This document shows positions 31,143 to 52,981 of a DNA stretch of 64,000 bases, piece by piece. Position numbers and translations under genes: made by a program. Position 1 is the stretch's first letter. The number at the start of each line of letters is the position of its first letter. Under the pieces are notes generated by a model. The model saw nothing but the letters and a program-made list of their open reading frames with translations. It did no database searches and was not told the origin of the DNA. Origin of the DNA: Nocardia colli (GTDB lineage: Bacteria > Actinomycetota > Actinomycetes > Mycobacteriales > Mycobacteriaceae); the NCBI RefSeq assembly GCF_008704205.1, contig NZ_VXLC01000014.1, positions 310,001 through 374,000 on the forward strand, written 5' to 3'.

Positions 31143-32893
31143 GCCGGTATCCGGTGCTGTGGCGATCTGTCGCGGCGATTGTGGCCGGGCTCTTGCTGTT
31201 CGGGAGTTTCCCGCCGCGGCCGTGGTGGTTCCTTGCGCCAGTGGGGATTACGGTACTCACGCTGATCGTGCGGGACTGCGGGCGGTTGCGCAGTGGGTTC
31301 GGGTATGGATTCCTAGCTGGGCTGGCGTTTTTCGTTCCGTTGTTGCCGTGGACCGGGATCTATGTCGGGCCGGTACCGTGGCTGGCGTTGTCCACGGTAT
31401 GCGCGGTGTACATCGGGCTGTTCGGGCTGATGTCGCGGCTGGTGGGCCGGTTGCCCGGTTGGCCGCTGTGGGTGGCTTTGGCGTGGGCGACGGCCGAATG
31501 GGTGCGGTCGAGTTTTCCGTTCGGCGGATTTCCGTGGGGCCGTTTGGCATTCGGGCAAGCCGACGGATGGTTCCTCTCGCTGGCCTCGATCGGTGGCGCA
31601 CCGATGGTCAGTTTCGCCGTGGCGCTCACCGGAACCGGTGCGGCGGCACTGATTCTGGCCGTGCGATCGGCGCGCGCGGGTGCGTCCGCGACTACGCCAG
31701 TCAGCTCGGATGGCGTCGGCCAGAAGCCGCACGGTGCCGCTTCGACGGAAGACGCATCGATGCGGGGTAGCGCCGCCGAGAGTGTGGACAACCCCTCGGC
31801 AGCGGCCGATCGCGATTCATCGGATGCGCGTCGCGCCGTGGCCGATCAACGGCGCGCGTCCACTCCGCGAACCGCGTTCGCCACCGCCGCAGCGGCTTTG
31901 ATCATCATGCCGATCGCCGGTCTGCTCCTGAGCACGACGCTGCCCGACCCGGACCAGGGCGACCGCACGATCACCGTCGCCGCGATCCAGGGCAGCGTTC
32001 CGCGTCTCGGTCTCGACTTCAATGCTCAACGCCGTGCCGTCCTGGACAACCACGTCCGCCGCACCAAGGAACTGGCCCGCGCGGTGGAAGCGGGCCAGGC
32101 GAAGAAGCCGGATGTGGTGATCTGGCCGGAGAATTCGTCCGATATCGATCCCCTGCGCAACGCCGACGCCGCCGCGATCATCACCGAGGCTTCCGAGCAG
32201 ATCGGCGCGCCCATCCTGGTCGGTGCGGTGCTGGTGAACAGCGATCGCACCACCACCAACTCCGTCATCGTCTGGAACGGCGCGGCGGGTCCGGGGGAGC
32301 GGCACGACAAGAAGATCATCCAGCCGTTCGGCGAGTACCTGCCGATGCGCTCCTTCTTCCGCCTGTTCTCCGAATACGCCGATCGCGCCGGATATTTCGT
32401 GCCCGGCCACGGCGACGGCGTGGTGCGCGCCGACGGCGTCGACATCGGCGTCGCGACCTGCTACGAGGTCGCCTTCGACCGCGCCTTCGAGGACGCGATG
32501 CGCGCGGGCGCCCAGCTGCTCACCGTGCCGACGAACAACGCGACCTTCGGCGACAGCGAGATGACCTATCAGCAGCTGGCCATGTCCCGGATCCGGGCGG
32601 TCGAACACGGCCGCGCCCTCGTCGTCGCGGCCACCTCCGGGGTGAGTGCGATCATCGCCGCCGACGGCAGCGTGGAGCAGGAGACGCCGCAGTTCATCCC
32701 CGCCGCTTTGGTCGCCGATCTGCCCCTGCGAACCAGCAACACCGTCGCGACTCGGGTCGGTCCGGCGCCGGAGCGCGTCTTCGTCGCGCTGACCGTCGCA
32801 GCGTTGGTGGCCGGGGTGGTGGTCCGGCGTCGGCGCTCTCGAACCGAGGAGACGACCGACCGGAACGCCGAGATCGGACAATCCGTCTCCTGA
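31112..32893 (+). CDS. lnt: Apolipoprotein N-acyltransferase
   Basis: A 593-residue enzyme that adds the third acyl chain to lipoproteins at the outer face of the cytoplasmic membrane. The N-terminal part has about five to six helices (LLFGSFPPRPWWFLAPVG is the family start); the C-terminal carbon-nitrogen hydrolase domain shows the triad Glu (VIWPENSSD), Lys (HDKKIIQPFGEYLP) and Cys (IGVATCYEV). A hydrophilic, low-complexity insert of about 65 residues (GASATTPVSSDG to RRASTPRT) splits the membrane part. GTG 31112 is chosen because GGGAAGG is 9 bases upstream; ATG 31094 is possible. No fused or adjacent Ppm1 mannosyltransferase is present, unlike M. tuberculosis Rv2051c. Confidence 0.93.
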   Translation: MVRERLSAVVSRYPVLWRSVAAIVAGLLLFGSFPPRPWWFLAPVGITVLTLIVRDCGRLRSGFGYGFLAGLAFFVPLLPWTGIYVGPVPWLALSTVCAVYIGLFGLMSRLVGRLPGWPLWVALAWATAEWVRSSFPFGGFPWGRLAFGQADGWFLSLASIGGAPMVSFAVALTGTGAAALILAVRSARAGASATTPVSSDGVGQKPHGAASTEDASMRGSAAESVDNPSAAADRDSSDARRAVADQRRASTPRTAFATAAAALIIMPIAGLLLSTTLPDPDQGDRTITVAAIQGSVPRLGLDFNAQRRAVLDNHVRRTKELARAVEAGQAKKPDVVIWPENSSDIDPLRNADAAAIITEASEQIGAPILVGAVLVNSDRTTTNSVIVWNGAAGPGERHDKKIIQPFGEYLPMRSFFRLFSEYADRAGYFVPGHGDGVVRADGVDIGVATCYEVAFDRAFEDAMRAGAQLLTVPTNNATFGDSEMTYQQLAMSRIRAVEHGRALVVAATSGVSAIIAADGSVEQETPQFIPAALVADLPLRTSNTVATRVGPAPERVFVALTVAALVAGVVVRRRRSRTEETTDRNAEIGQSVS

Positions 32894-33252
32894 CGGCGGC
32901 GATACCAGACCGGACACCCGGTATTTTCTGTGGCATCTGTAGCCGAATTGTGATGTAGCGCAATATTCGCCGAGTCGCGTGGGGTACGCGGGCGTTTTCT
33001 TGTCGCGTCACCTATCTTCCTGGCGTTTCCCTCGTGCAATGCGCCCAAATCGCCCAGTTCGCGACGATGTAGCTGCCAAAATCACGACCCGCCAACGGCG
33101 TTGGATGTGAAACAAATCCAACTCGTCGGCAATCCGCCCGTTCTAACGCTCCGAATCTAAAGGCGTAGATCACGTCCGTGGTCGGCGCCTGCGCGCCGGC
33201 CGTGTGGCGATGCACGTGGAGTTGCTTCAACAGCTGCGGAACGGAGTGATTG
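32894..33252 (+). other. 359-bp leader region of the NRPS gene
   Basis: No coding frame. The region is less GC-rich than its surroundings and must hold the NRPS promoter. It contains the spaced CCAAC/GTTGG repeats at 33092-33122. No IdeR/DtxR-like iron box (TTAGGTTAG-type) could be recognised. Confidence 0.5.
33092..33122. promoter_or_regulatory. Candidate operator CCAAC-GTTGG-CCAAC before NRPS
   Basis: CCAAC-GGC-GTTGG (33092-33104) overlaps GTTGGAT-N9-ATCCAAC (33100-33122), so three half-sites alternate in orientation. About 130 bp upstream of the NRPS ATG. No regulator gene is next to it. Confidence 0.4.
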
Positions 33253-47055
<13,803 letters not shown>

Positions 47056-47110
47056 TGCAGGGGTCCGCCGACAGACCGGCCGCGACAGCGGCGCTCGGGG
47101 AGGTAAACCA

Positions 47111-48106
47111 GTGAGCTTGGCAGTAGAGGTCCACGGCCTGGTGAAGAGCTACGGCAAGATCCGGGTACTGGACAACATCGACCTGCACATTCCGACCGGC
47201 ACCGTAATGGGTCTGCTCGGGCCCAACGGTGCGGGCAAGACGACGACGGTTCGCATCGTTACCACGCTGCTCAGCCCGGACGCCGGCTCGGTCCGGGTGG
47301 CCGGGGTGGACGTGTTGCGCAATCCGGGTGCGGCGCGGCGACGGATCGGGCTCTCCGGTCAGTACGCCGCGGTGGACGCGAACCTGTCCGGATACGAGAA
47401 CCTGCGCATGGTGGCCCGGCTGTACGGGATGTCGCCGCGGCAGTCCACCGTGCGCGCGGTGGAGTTGTTGAGCGCGTTCGGCTTGGAGCACGCCGCAGAC
47501 CGCCGGGCGGGTACCTACTCCGGCGGTATGGCGCGACGGCTCGACCTGGCCGGCGCGCTCGTCGCCCGGCCCGCCGTGGTGGTGCTGGACGAGCCGACCA
47601 CCGGGCTCGACCCGCGCGGGCGGCTCGACATGTGGCGCGTCATCGGCGAACTCGTCGACGACGGCACCACCGTGCTGCTGACCACGCAGTACCTGGAGGA
47701 AGCCGATCTGCTCGCGGATCGGATCACGGTGATCGACCGCGGCCGGGTGATCGCGCGCGGATCCGCGGACGAGCTGAAGATGTCCATCGGCGGTGACCGG
47801 CTCACCGTCACCCTCGCCGCCGGGCAGGACGTGAAACCGGCGCTGACCGTGCTCGCCCAGATCGGCATCGGCGAGCCGAGCCACGAGGCGGACACCAACG
47901 AGGCGTCGATCGTGGTCGGCGACGGCTCGCGCACCATGGTCGAGGCGCTGCGCCGGCTCGACGACGCAGGCGTGTGCGTGGTGGACGCGAACGTCCATCG
48001 CCCGAGCCTCGACGACGTATTCCTTTCGCTCACCGGCACTTCGGCCCGTGATTCGGCCGAGCGCCAGCCAGAAACCGATGATGTAACAGAGGAGATTCTC
48101 TCGTGA
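47111..48106 (+). CDS. DrrA-like ABC exporter ATPase
   Basis: A 331-residue ATP-binding subunit of a drug/natural-product exporter (daunorubicin-resistance type). Walker A GPNGAGKTTT (about residue 38), Q-loop region SGQYAAVD, signature YSGGMARRLDLAGAL, Walker B VVVLDEPTTGLDPRG, followed by a C-terminal regulatory tail typical of DrrA (SLDDVFLSLTG). GTG 47111 is preceded by GGGAGG. It starts 55 bp after the NRPS stop and overlaps the permease gene by GTGA. It probably drives export of the NRPS product; this is inferred from position. Confidence 0.93.
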   Translation: MSLAVEVHGLVKSYGKIRVLDNIDLHIPTGTVMGLLGPNGAGKTTTVRIVTTLLSPDAGSVRVAGVDVLRNPGAARRRIGLSGQYAAVDANLSGYENLRMVARLYGMSPRQSTVRAVELLSAFGLEHAADRRAGTYSGGMARRLDLAGALVARPAVVVLDEPTTGLDPRGRLDMWRVIGELVDDGTTVLLTTQYLEEADLLADRITVIDRGRVIARGSADELKMSIGGDRLTVTLAAGQDVKPALTVLAQIGIGEPSHEADTNEASIVVGDGSRTMVEALRRLDDAGVCVVDANVHRPSLDDVFLSLTGTSARDSAERQPETDDVTEEILS

Positions 48107-48951
48107 CTGCCGTGGTCGAAGCGCCGAAAAAGCAAGTGGCTCAGCTGGATTCCGGGCCACAGTTTCGGATCTTCCGGGACAGCGCGATTGTCGCGCATCG
48201 GAACCTGCTGACCATTCTGCGGGTGCCGACGTTGCTGGTGACCGCGACGATCCAGCCGCTGATGTTCGTGTTCTTGTTCGCGTATATCTTCGGTGGGTCC
48301 TTGGGCGGTAGCCAGTATCGCGAGTTCCTGCTGGCCGGAATCTTCACGCAGACAGTGGCTTTCAACGCGGCCTTCACCACCGTCGGGCTGGCCAGTGACT
48401 TGCAGAAGGGCATCATCGATCGGATGCGCACGCTGCCGATGTCGCGGCTGGCGGTGCTGATGGGGCGCACGTTGTCCGATCTGGTGGTGAATGTGCTCAG
48501 CGTCGCCGTCATGGTCGGCTGCGGGTATGTGGTCGGCTGGCGGATCAACGGCGGAATCGGCGACGCCGCACTGGCTTTCGGGGTGATCCTGCTGTTCGCC
48601 TTCGCGATGTCCTGGGTCGGTGCGCTGACCGGTCTGCTGTCGCCGAATGTCGAAGTGGCGCAGAGTGCGGGCCTGATCTGGCTGTTCCCGCTGTCGTTCA
48701 TCTCGTCGGCGTTCATTCCGGGCCAAACCCTTCCGGGTCCGCTGCGCACGATCGCCGAGTGGAATCCGATCACCGCCGTTTCCGCCGCGGGGCGCAAGCT
48801 GTTCGACAACGACGCCCCGCCCGCGTTCGCGCACCCGACCGGGTGGGCGGCCGATCACTGTGTCGGATATGCGATCGGCTGCTCACTCGTCATTCTGGCG
48901 GTCGCCGTTCCGTTGGCGTTGCTGCGCTACCGGAAGGTGGCCAGCCACTAA
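48103..48951 (+). CDS. DrrB-like ABC-2 type permease
   Basis: A 282-residue membrane subunit with six predicted helices and the ABC-2 marks: IQPLMFVFLFAYIFGGSLG, the cytosolic EAA-like region KGIIDRMRTLPMSRLAVLMGR and PLSFISSAFIPGQTLPGPLR near the end. It pairs with the ATPase just upstream, whose stop overlaps its GTG start by 4 bases, so the two are translationally coupled. Likely exporter of the NRPS peptide, or self-resistance. Its 3' end overlaps the convergent esterase gene by 4 bases. Confidence 0.93.
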   Translation: MTAVVEAPKKQVAQLDSGPQFRIFRDSAIVAHRNLLTILRVPTLLVTATIQPLMFVFLFAYIFGGSLGGSQYREFLLAGIFTQTVAFNAAFTTVGLASDLQKGIIDRMRTLPMSRLAVLMGRTLSDLVVNVLSVAVMVGCGYVVGWRINGGIGDAALAFGVILLFAFAMSWVGALTGLLSPNVEVAQSAGLIWLFPLSFISSAFIPGQTLPGPLRTIAEWNPITAVSAAGRKLFDNDAPPAFAHPTGWAADHCVGYAIGCSLVILAVAVPLALLRYRKVASH

Positions 48952-49871
48952 CCCCGGATCGCCCGGAACAGCGTTTCCCGTGCGGCCTGTCCCTCGGGTA
49001 TCGGTGCGGCCATCCAGATGTGGATCATCTGCGGGGCCTCGTGGTACTCGAGCCGGGTGCCGGTGAACGACATGGCCGCGAATTTGCGAGCCTGGCAGTT
49101 CAGGATGTCGTGGGTGCCGCTGAACATGAGGATGTGGCCGAGGTTGTCGTTGTCGCCGAGCATCGGGCTCACGCGGGCGTCGGTCACGTCCAGATCGCCG
49201 CAGTACAGGCTGCCGAAGTAGCGGCACCCCTCCGGGCTGAGGAACGGGTCGAGCGCATCGATCTCCGCCATCTCCGGGTCGCGGTAGCGGTTGTCGAGCA
49301 CCGGCACGATCAGCGCGGTCAGGTGCGGATTCGGCACCCCGCGATCGCGCAGGATCTGCGCCGCCGACAGCGTGATCGTCGCGCCGACGGAGGTGCCGAG
49401 CAGCGTCACCCGCTCGGGACCCTCGTCGGCGATCAGCTTCGCCGCGATGTCCGCGATCATGTCCGGGATGACCTCGCCGGTGCCCTCGGGCGCCAGCGGA
49501 TACAGCGGAATGACCAGGCGCGCCCTGGTTTCGGTGATCACCTCCGCGCATTCTCGCCAGCTGTCCGGCGACATCCGCAGCACGAAACCACCGCCGTGGG
49601 TGTATAGGACGGTCCGTTCGGGCTCCCGATCCCGCTCGGTCGCCGTGTACACGACCCAGACATTGCCGCGCACATCGGTGCTGACCTCGGTACCGACCGC
49701 GAACTGCTCGGTGAACTCCGCCGGGGGTTCCTTCGCCATCGGAAACTGCCGCGTCATCTCCACCGCGGCCGTCGCCGCCTCGACCGTCACCACCAGCTGC
49801 TTCACCCCCGACTGCCAGGTCTGCTCGGCGAACTCCCGAGCCTCCGGGCTCACATCTATCTCCTGCGCCAT
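48948..49871 (-). CDS. Alpha/beta hydrolase (hormone-sensitive-lipase-like esterase)
   Basis: A 307-residue esterase. The oxyanion motif HGGGF is at about residue 89, the nucleophile is in LLGTSVGATIT (Ser at ~160), the acid is probably in SGTHDIL and the His in MIHIWMAAP. The HGGG motif and layout fit family IV esterases/acetylhydrolases. It is convergent with the exporter permease. It might trim or acetyl-process the NRPS product, but opposite orientation argues against joint expression. ATG 49871 is chosen (GGGAGG upstream); a longer frame reaches further but adds Pro/Arg-rich sequence. Confidence 0.88.
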   Translation of the reverse strand: MAQEIDVSPEAREFAEQTWQSGVKQLVVTVEAATAAVEMTRQFPMAKEPPAEFTEQFAVGTEVSTDVRGNVWVVYTATERDREPERTVLYTHGGGFVLRMSPDSWRECAEVITETRARLVIPLYPLAPEGTGEVIPDMIADIAAKLIADEGPERVTLLGTSVGATITLSAAQILRDRGVPNPHLTALIVPVLDNRYRDPEMAEIDALDPFLSPEGCRYFGSLYCGDLDVTDARVSPMLGDNDNLGHILMFSGTHDILNCQARKFAAMSFTGTRLEYHEAPQMIHIWMAAPIPEGQAARETLFRAIRG

Positions 49872-50025
49872 TCCCTTGCCTCCCCACGCGTACTGCGACG
49901 ATCCGGTTGGTCGCGCCAGACCCTTAGTACCCCGGCCGATCTCACCCGAACCCCCGGGCCGCCGACCGGGTACGCGAAAGGCCGCCGGCATCTTTCGATG
50001 CGGGCGGCCTTTTCGGCTGTGCGAC

Positions 50026-50361
50026 CTAGACGCGGCGGCGGGTCTTGAGCAGGTCGAGGCGCTCCTTGAGCAGCTCCTCGAGCTCTTCCTTGCTGCGGCG
50101 CTCCAGGAGCATGTCCCAGTGGGTGCGCGGGGGCTTGACCTTCTTCGTCTCGACGGTGGTGCCCTCGATCAGCATGCCTTCCTGACCGTTGCGGCAAAGC
50201 CACGTCGGAGGGATTTCGGCGTCGTCGGCGAACGGGACGTCGAACTCTTCACCGTTGTCGGTGCGGTACCGGGCGATCCGACGTGGAGCCAGGTCGTGGT
50301 CGCGATCGGTCTCGTAGCTCACCGCTCCGAGCCGACTGCCCCGGAGTACGCGATCTGCCAT
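50026..50361 (-). CDS. rbpA: RNA polymerase-binding protein RbpA
   Basis: A 111-residue general transcription factor of actinobacteria. It binds the principal sigma factor and promoter DNA and helps open-complex formation. The full family pattern is present: start MADRVLRGSRLGAVSYETD, central zinc-ribbon-like IARYRTDNGEEFDVPFADDAEIP... ending in CRNGQEG, and the sigma-interaction domain PPRTHWDMLLERRSKEELEELL near the C-terminus. A possible SigH/SigR-type promoter lies upstream (50439-50466). It is an anchor of the conserved chromosomal block and is divergent from the CxxC protein, as in mycobacteria. Confidence 0.97.
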   Translation of the reverse strand: MADRVLRGSRLGAVSYETDRDHDLAPRRIARYRTDNGEEFDVPFADDAEIPPTWLCRNGQEGMLIEGTTVETKKVKPPRTHWDMLLERRSKEELEELLKERLDLLKTRRRV

Positions 50362-50438
50362 GGTGTGCCTCTCCCTGTGTGCTCGAGTCTTGTTGCTGCG
50401 ACCGTACGAGCGATTGCTGCTCGCTGGACCTTATGTGC

Positions 50439-50466
50439 AACGAACGGGCCTGCGCCGATAGTTCCC
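50439..50466 (-). promoter_or_regulatory. Possible SigH/SigR-type promoter of rbpA
   Basis: On the minus strand GGGAAC (50466-50461) and CGTT (50442-50439) are separated by 18 bases, matching the GGGAAY-N16-18-CGTT consensus of SigH/SigR. rbpA in Streptomyces is known to be under sigma-R. The start site would lie about 70 bases before the ATG. Confidence 0.4.
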
Positions 50467-50619
50467 GACGGGCCGCGGAACCGTTCCATTGTAGTGCCAA
50501 CGGCGCGCCGACCTCGCCGCGCCCGGCGTCGGGCGGTTCCCGGGGTCGCTGAGCGGGTTCCGGGCGGCGAGCGATTAAGGTTCTGCGTCATGTCGCGCCG
50601 CTTGCTGTCCCGCTAGGGG

Positions 50620-50964
50620 GTGTGTTCCATCTCTGATCGTCGTCACTCTCGCCAGCTGTCCTGCCTGTGGTGCGGGCGGGAGATCGTGGAGTCCGAGGCC
50701 GGGCGTCGTCGCCGGTACTGCCGTCAATCCTGTCGCCAACGCGCCTACGAGCACCGCAACAGTCTGAAGGGGACCGGCATCCCCGACGACTCCGTCGTGC
50801 TCAGCGCCCAGGAGGCCGCCGACCTGGCCGACCGCTGGTTCGCCGCCCGCTGCGCCGCGGAGGATGTCGCCATCGCCATCGAGGAGGGCGCGAGCCCGGA
50901 TGAGCTGGCGATGCTGGGCAAAACGTTGCTCGAGCTGACCAGGGACGCCGAACGCCTACGTTGA
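50620..50964 (+). CDS. CxxC zinc-ribbon-like protein, Rv2049c-type
   Basis: A 114-residue protein of unknown function. The N-terminal 45 residues hold a probable zinc site: CLWCGREI and YCRQSCRQRAYEHR, a motif of the short CxxC/CRQSCRQRxYE family next to rbpA in mycolic-acid bacteria. The C-terminal part is helical and acidic (AQEAADLADRW, then DELAMLGKTLLELT). It is divergent from rbpA with a 258-bp gap. From memory, Rv2049c has the same position. The GTG start at 50620 follows GGGGG-rich sequence, so the start is not certain. Possibly nucleic-acid binding. Confidence 0.75.
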   Translation: MCSISDRRHSRQLSCLWCGREIVESEAGRRRRYCRQSCRQRAYEHRNSLKGTGIPDDSVVLSAQEAADLADRWFAARCAAEDVAIAIEEGASPDELAMLGKTLLELTRDAERLR

Positions 50965-52071
50965 TCGGCGTGTGCGGACCGGGTCGGCTCGGTGCAGGGG
51001 AGTGGGCTCTCGGTGGAGGATCGGGTCTGCGGTGATCGGCTCGCGGTCCATGGTTGTGCGGGCTCGCCAGTAGACGAGGCCGAGCAGTGCCACGACGCCT
51101 GCGGTGAGACCGGCGAAGGCGGTCAGCGTGGTGGCGTCGGGGTGGACCAGCGACTGGGCGCGCATTGCCTGGGTGAACACGATGGCCAGCAGGCCGGTGT
51201 AGCCGAGGGCGAGGACGCCGATCACCGCGGCGCGGGTGCGTTCGGCTCGCAGCCAGGGGTAGCGCGGGGCCAGCCAGGCCAGGACGACGACGGCGAGCAG
51301 CAGCACCTGGATGCCGTGCAAGCCGATGAAGTGCGGGACGCGCAGGTCGCCGCCGATGGTGCTCCAGTGCGTGATCGGCATGCCCGGAGCGGCGTCACGG
51401 GGCGACAAATCGCGGCCGGCCTGGTCGATCACGGTATGCCCGGCGACCAGCTCGACCACATTGCCGTCGGCGTCGCGAACCAGTTGCTTGCCGGTGAAGC
51501 CCATCAGATACCCGAGCATCATCCCGACAACCGCCAGGAACAGTCCGGCGTGGATCGCCCGCGCGGTCGGCCGATCCACCAGCCGCTGCCAGGACAGGAT
51601 CAGCACGATGACCAGGTTCGCCAGGAACAGCCCCGGCACGCCGGACTGGAACACCTGCTGCCCGATCTCGTTCCACGCATCGGTCTCGTTGTTGAAATGG
51701 CTGAACGTGCCGCGCGCGGCCTGCACCGCGATGAACCCGACATCGAGGATGCCGGTCACCGCGAACACCGTCCCGAGCCACCAGGTCACGCGACTTCCCT
51801 TGTGCGGCAACGACAGCAGCCAAGCGAGCGTGAGCCCGTACAAAGCGAACGCGAGCCCGAACTTCATCGGCTTCAACCAGACCGACTCACCGAGCAGCAT
51901 ACGATCGTCGACCACCATCGCCACCAGCGAGAACACGACCAGCCCGGCCATCGTGAACGACATCCACTTCAACGGCCGATGCAACCGCGAGGCAGCCCCA
52001 GCGACCGCGCCGCTGCGGCGATGCCGCGCCGAAGACCGATTCTCGAGCGCGGCGAAATGTGTTGTAGGCAT
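50956..52071 (-). CDS. Multi-pass membrane protein of unknown function
   Basis: A 371-residue protein with about eight predicted helices, for example FTMAGLVVFSLVAMVV, KFGLAFALYGLTLAWLL, WWLGTVFAVTGILDVGFIAV and IGLHGIQVLLLAVVVLAWL. A short loop reads GDLRVPHFIGLHG, with His residues that could face a cofactor or ligand. No transporter or enzyme signature was recognised. The N-terminal ~30 residues are Arg/Ser-rich and may not be translated if the start is later. Its 3' end overlaps the CxxC gene by 9 bases, convergent. Confidence 0.75.
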   Translation of the reverse strand: MPTTHFAALENRSSARHRRSGAVAGAASRLHRPLKWMSFTMAGLVVFSLVAMVVDDRMLLGESVWLKPMKFGLAFALYGLTLAWLLSLPHKGSRVTWWLGTVFAVTGILDVGFIAVQAARGTFSHFNNETDAWNEIGQQVFQSGVPGLFLANLVIVLILSWQRLVDRPTARAIHAGLFLAVVGMMLGYLMGFTGKQLVRDADGNVVELVAGHTVIDQAGRDLSPRDAAPGMPITHWSTIGGDLRVPHFIGLHGIQVLLLAVVVLAWLAPRYPWLRAERTRAAVIGVLALGYTGLLAIVFTQAMRAQSLVHPDATTLTAFAGLTAGVVALLGLVYWRARTTMDREPITADPILHREPTPLHRADPVRTRRST

Positions 52072-52291
52072 GCTCCGAAGGTAGAAATCCGAACCCCCGG
52101 AACACGTCCCGCCGCAGCGCTATTCGCGTCTAGTACCGGAGTACTGAGCCGCCGCCGGTCTCGTCCGACGAACCGAGATCCCCCACCTCGCCGACGCGCC
52201 CCATACAGCCGCACGCCTTCTGACCCTTCGCACCCCGACGCGCCGGACTGACACGCGTGCGTATGTCAAAACCCGTGCGGCTGTCGACCGA

Positions 52292-52702
52292 TCAGATGGC
52301 GGGGAGGCTGGTGTCCGGGAACGAGTGGTGTTCGTGGGAGACGGTCCAGCGGCCGTTTTCTTTGCGGAGGCCGAGGGTGAGGCGGAGGCGGCGGGCCGGG
52401 TTCTTGGCGAAGTCTTCGGCGGTTCCGCAGAGGAGCAGGGCGTGGGCGAAGGCGACGTCGGTGCCTGCGGTGACGTCGAGCGAGACGATCTCGAAGGTCG
52501 CGCCCTGCGCCTGCCACTCGAAGAAGCCGGGCCAGGCGGCCTGGTAGGCGTCGATGCCGCGCAGGCCCTCGTCCGGCGGCGGCACATCGAACATCACGAT
52601 GTCAGGGGCGTGATCGGCGAGGACGGCGGCCAGGTCGCCCGCGTGCACGGCGGCGGCCCACCGCTCGATCAGAACCCGGATCGTCTTCTCGTCGTCCGAC
52701 AT
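52292..52702 (-). CDS. SnoaL-like/DUF4440-type (NTF2 fold) protein
   Basis: A 136-residue NTF2-fold protein. It begins TIRVLIERWAAAVHAGDLAAVLADHAPDIVMFDVPPP and ends with the usual RKENGRWTVSHEHHSFP, the pattern of YybH/SgcJ-type proteins. These proteins bind or isomerise small molecules, sometimes in polyketide or steroid metabolism. It stands alone, and no reaction can be assigned. ATG 52702; a ribosome site is weak but the homology starts there. Confidence 0.85.
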   Translation of the reverse strand: MSDDEKTIRVLIERWAAAVHAGDLAAVLADHAPDIVMFDVPPPDEGLRGIDAYQAAWPGFFEWQAQGATFEIVSLDVTAGTDVAFAHALLLCGTAEDFAKNPARRLRLTLGLRKENGRWTVSHEHHSFPDTSLPAI

Positions 52703-52894
52703 CGTTCATCGTCCCTTCATCTGGCGCCTCACCAGTACGTTCGGCATCTAGTGAGCCTGCCGAAAACGCGCATGGGGCGCAATGGATTCCGCATCATGTG
52801 TGATTTATCCCGATGATTACCCGCCATCTGGGCTCGCGTCGGCCCCGAATCCGCAGGTCGCGACTCGATCCCGGCGTTCGCCGCAACGCCGGGA

Positions 52895-52965
52895 ACTTCG
52901 CCGGACGAGAGGATTCGCCGAGAAGGCCGGAGGGATTCGCCGAGGAGACGGGCGATTCGCCGGGA
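52895..52965. repeat. Degenerate ~21-bp direct repeats (GATTCGCCG)
   Basis: GATTCGCCG(A/G) occurs at 52912, 52934 and 52954 with a related ACTTCGCCGG at about 52895, so the period is 20-22 bp. Lies in the 279-bp gap between the SnoaL-like gene and the end of the amino-acid permease. Meaning unknown. Confidence 0.45.
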
Positions 52966-52981
52966 AGGCCGGGGCAGTGGG

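Noticed and set aside
32894..33252. Iron box (IdeR/DtxR) before the NRPS
   Set aside because: No TTAGGTTAG-like palindrome could be found by eye.
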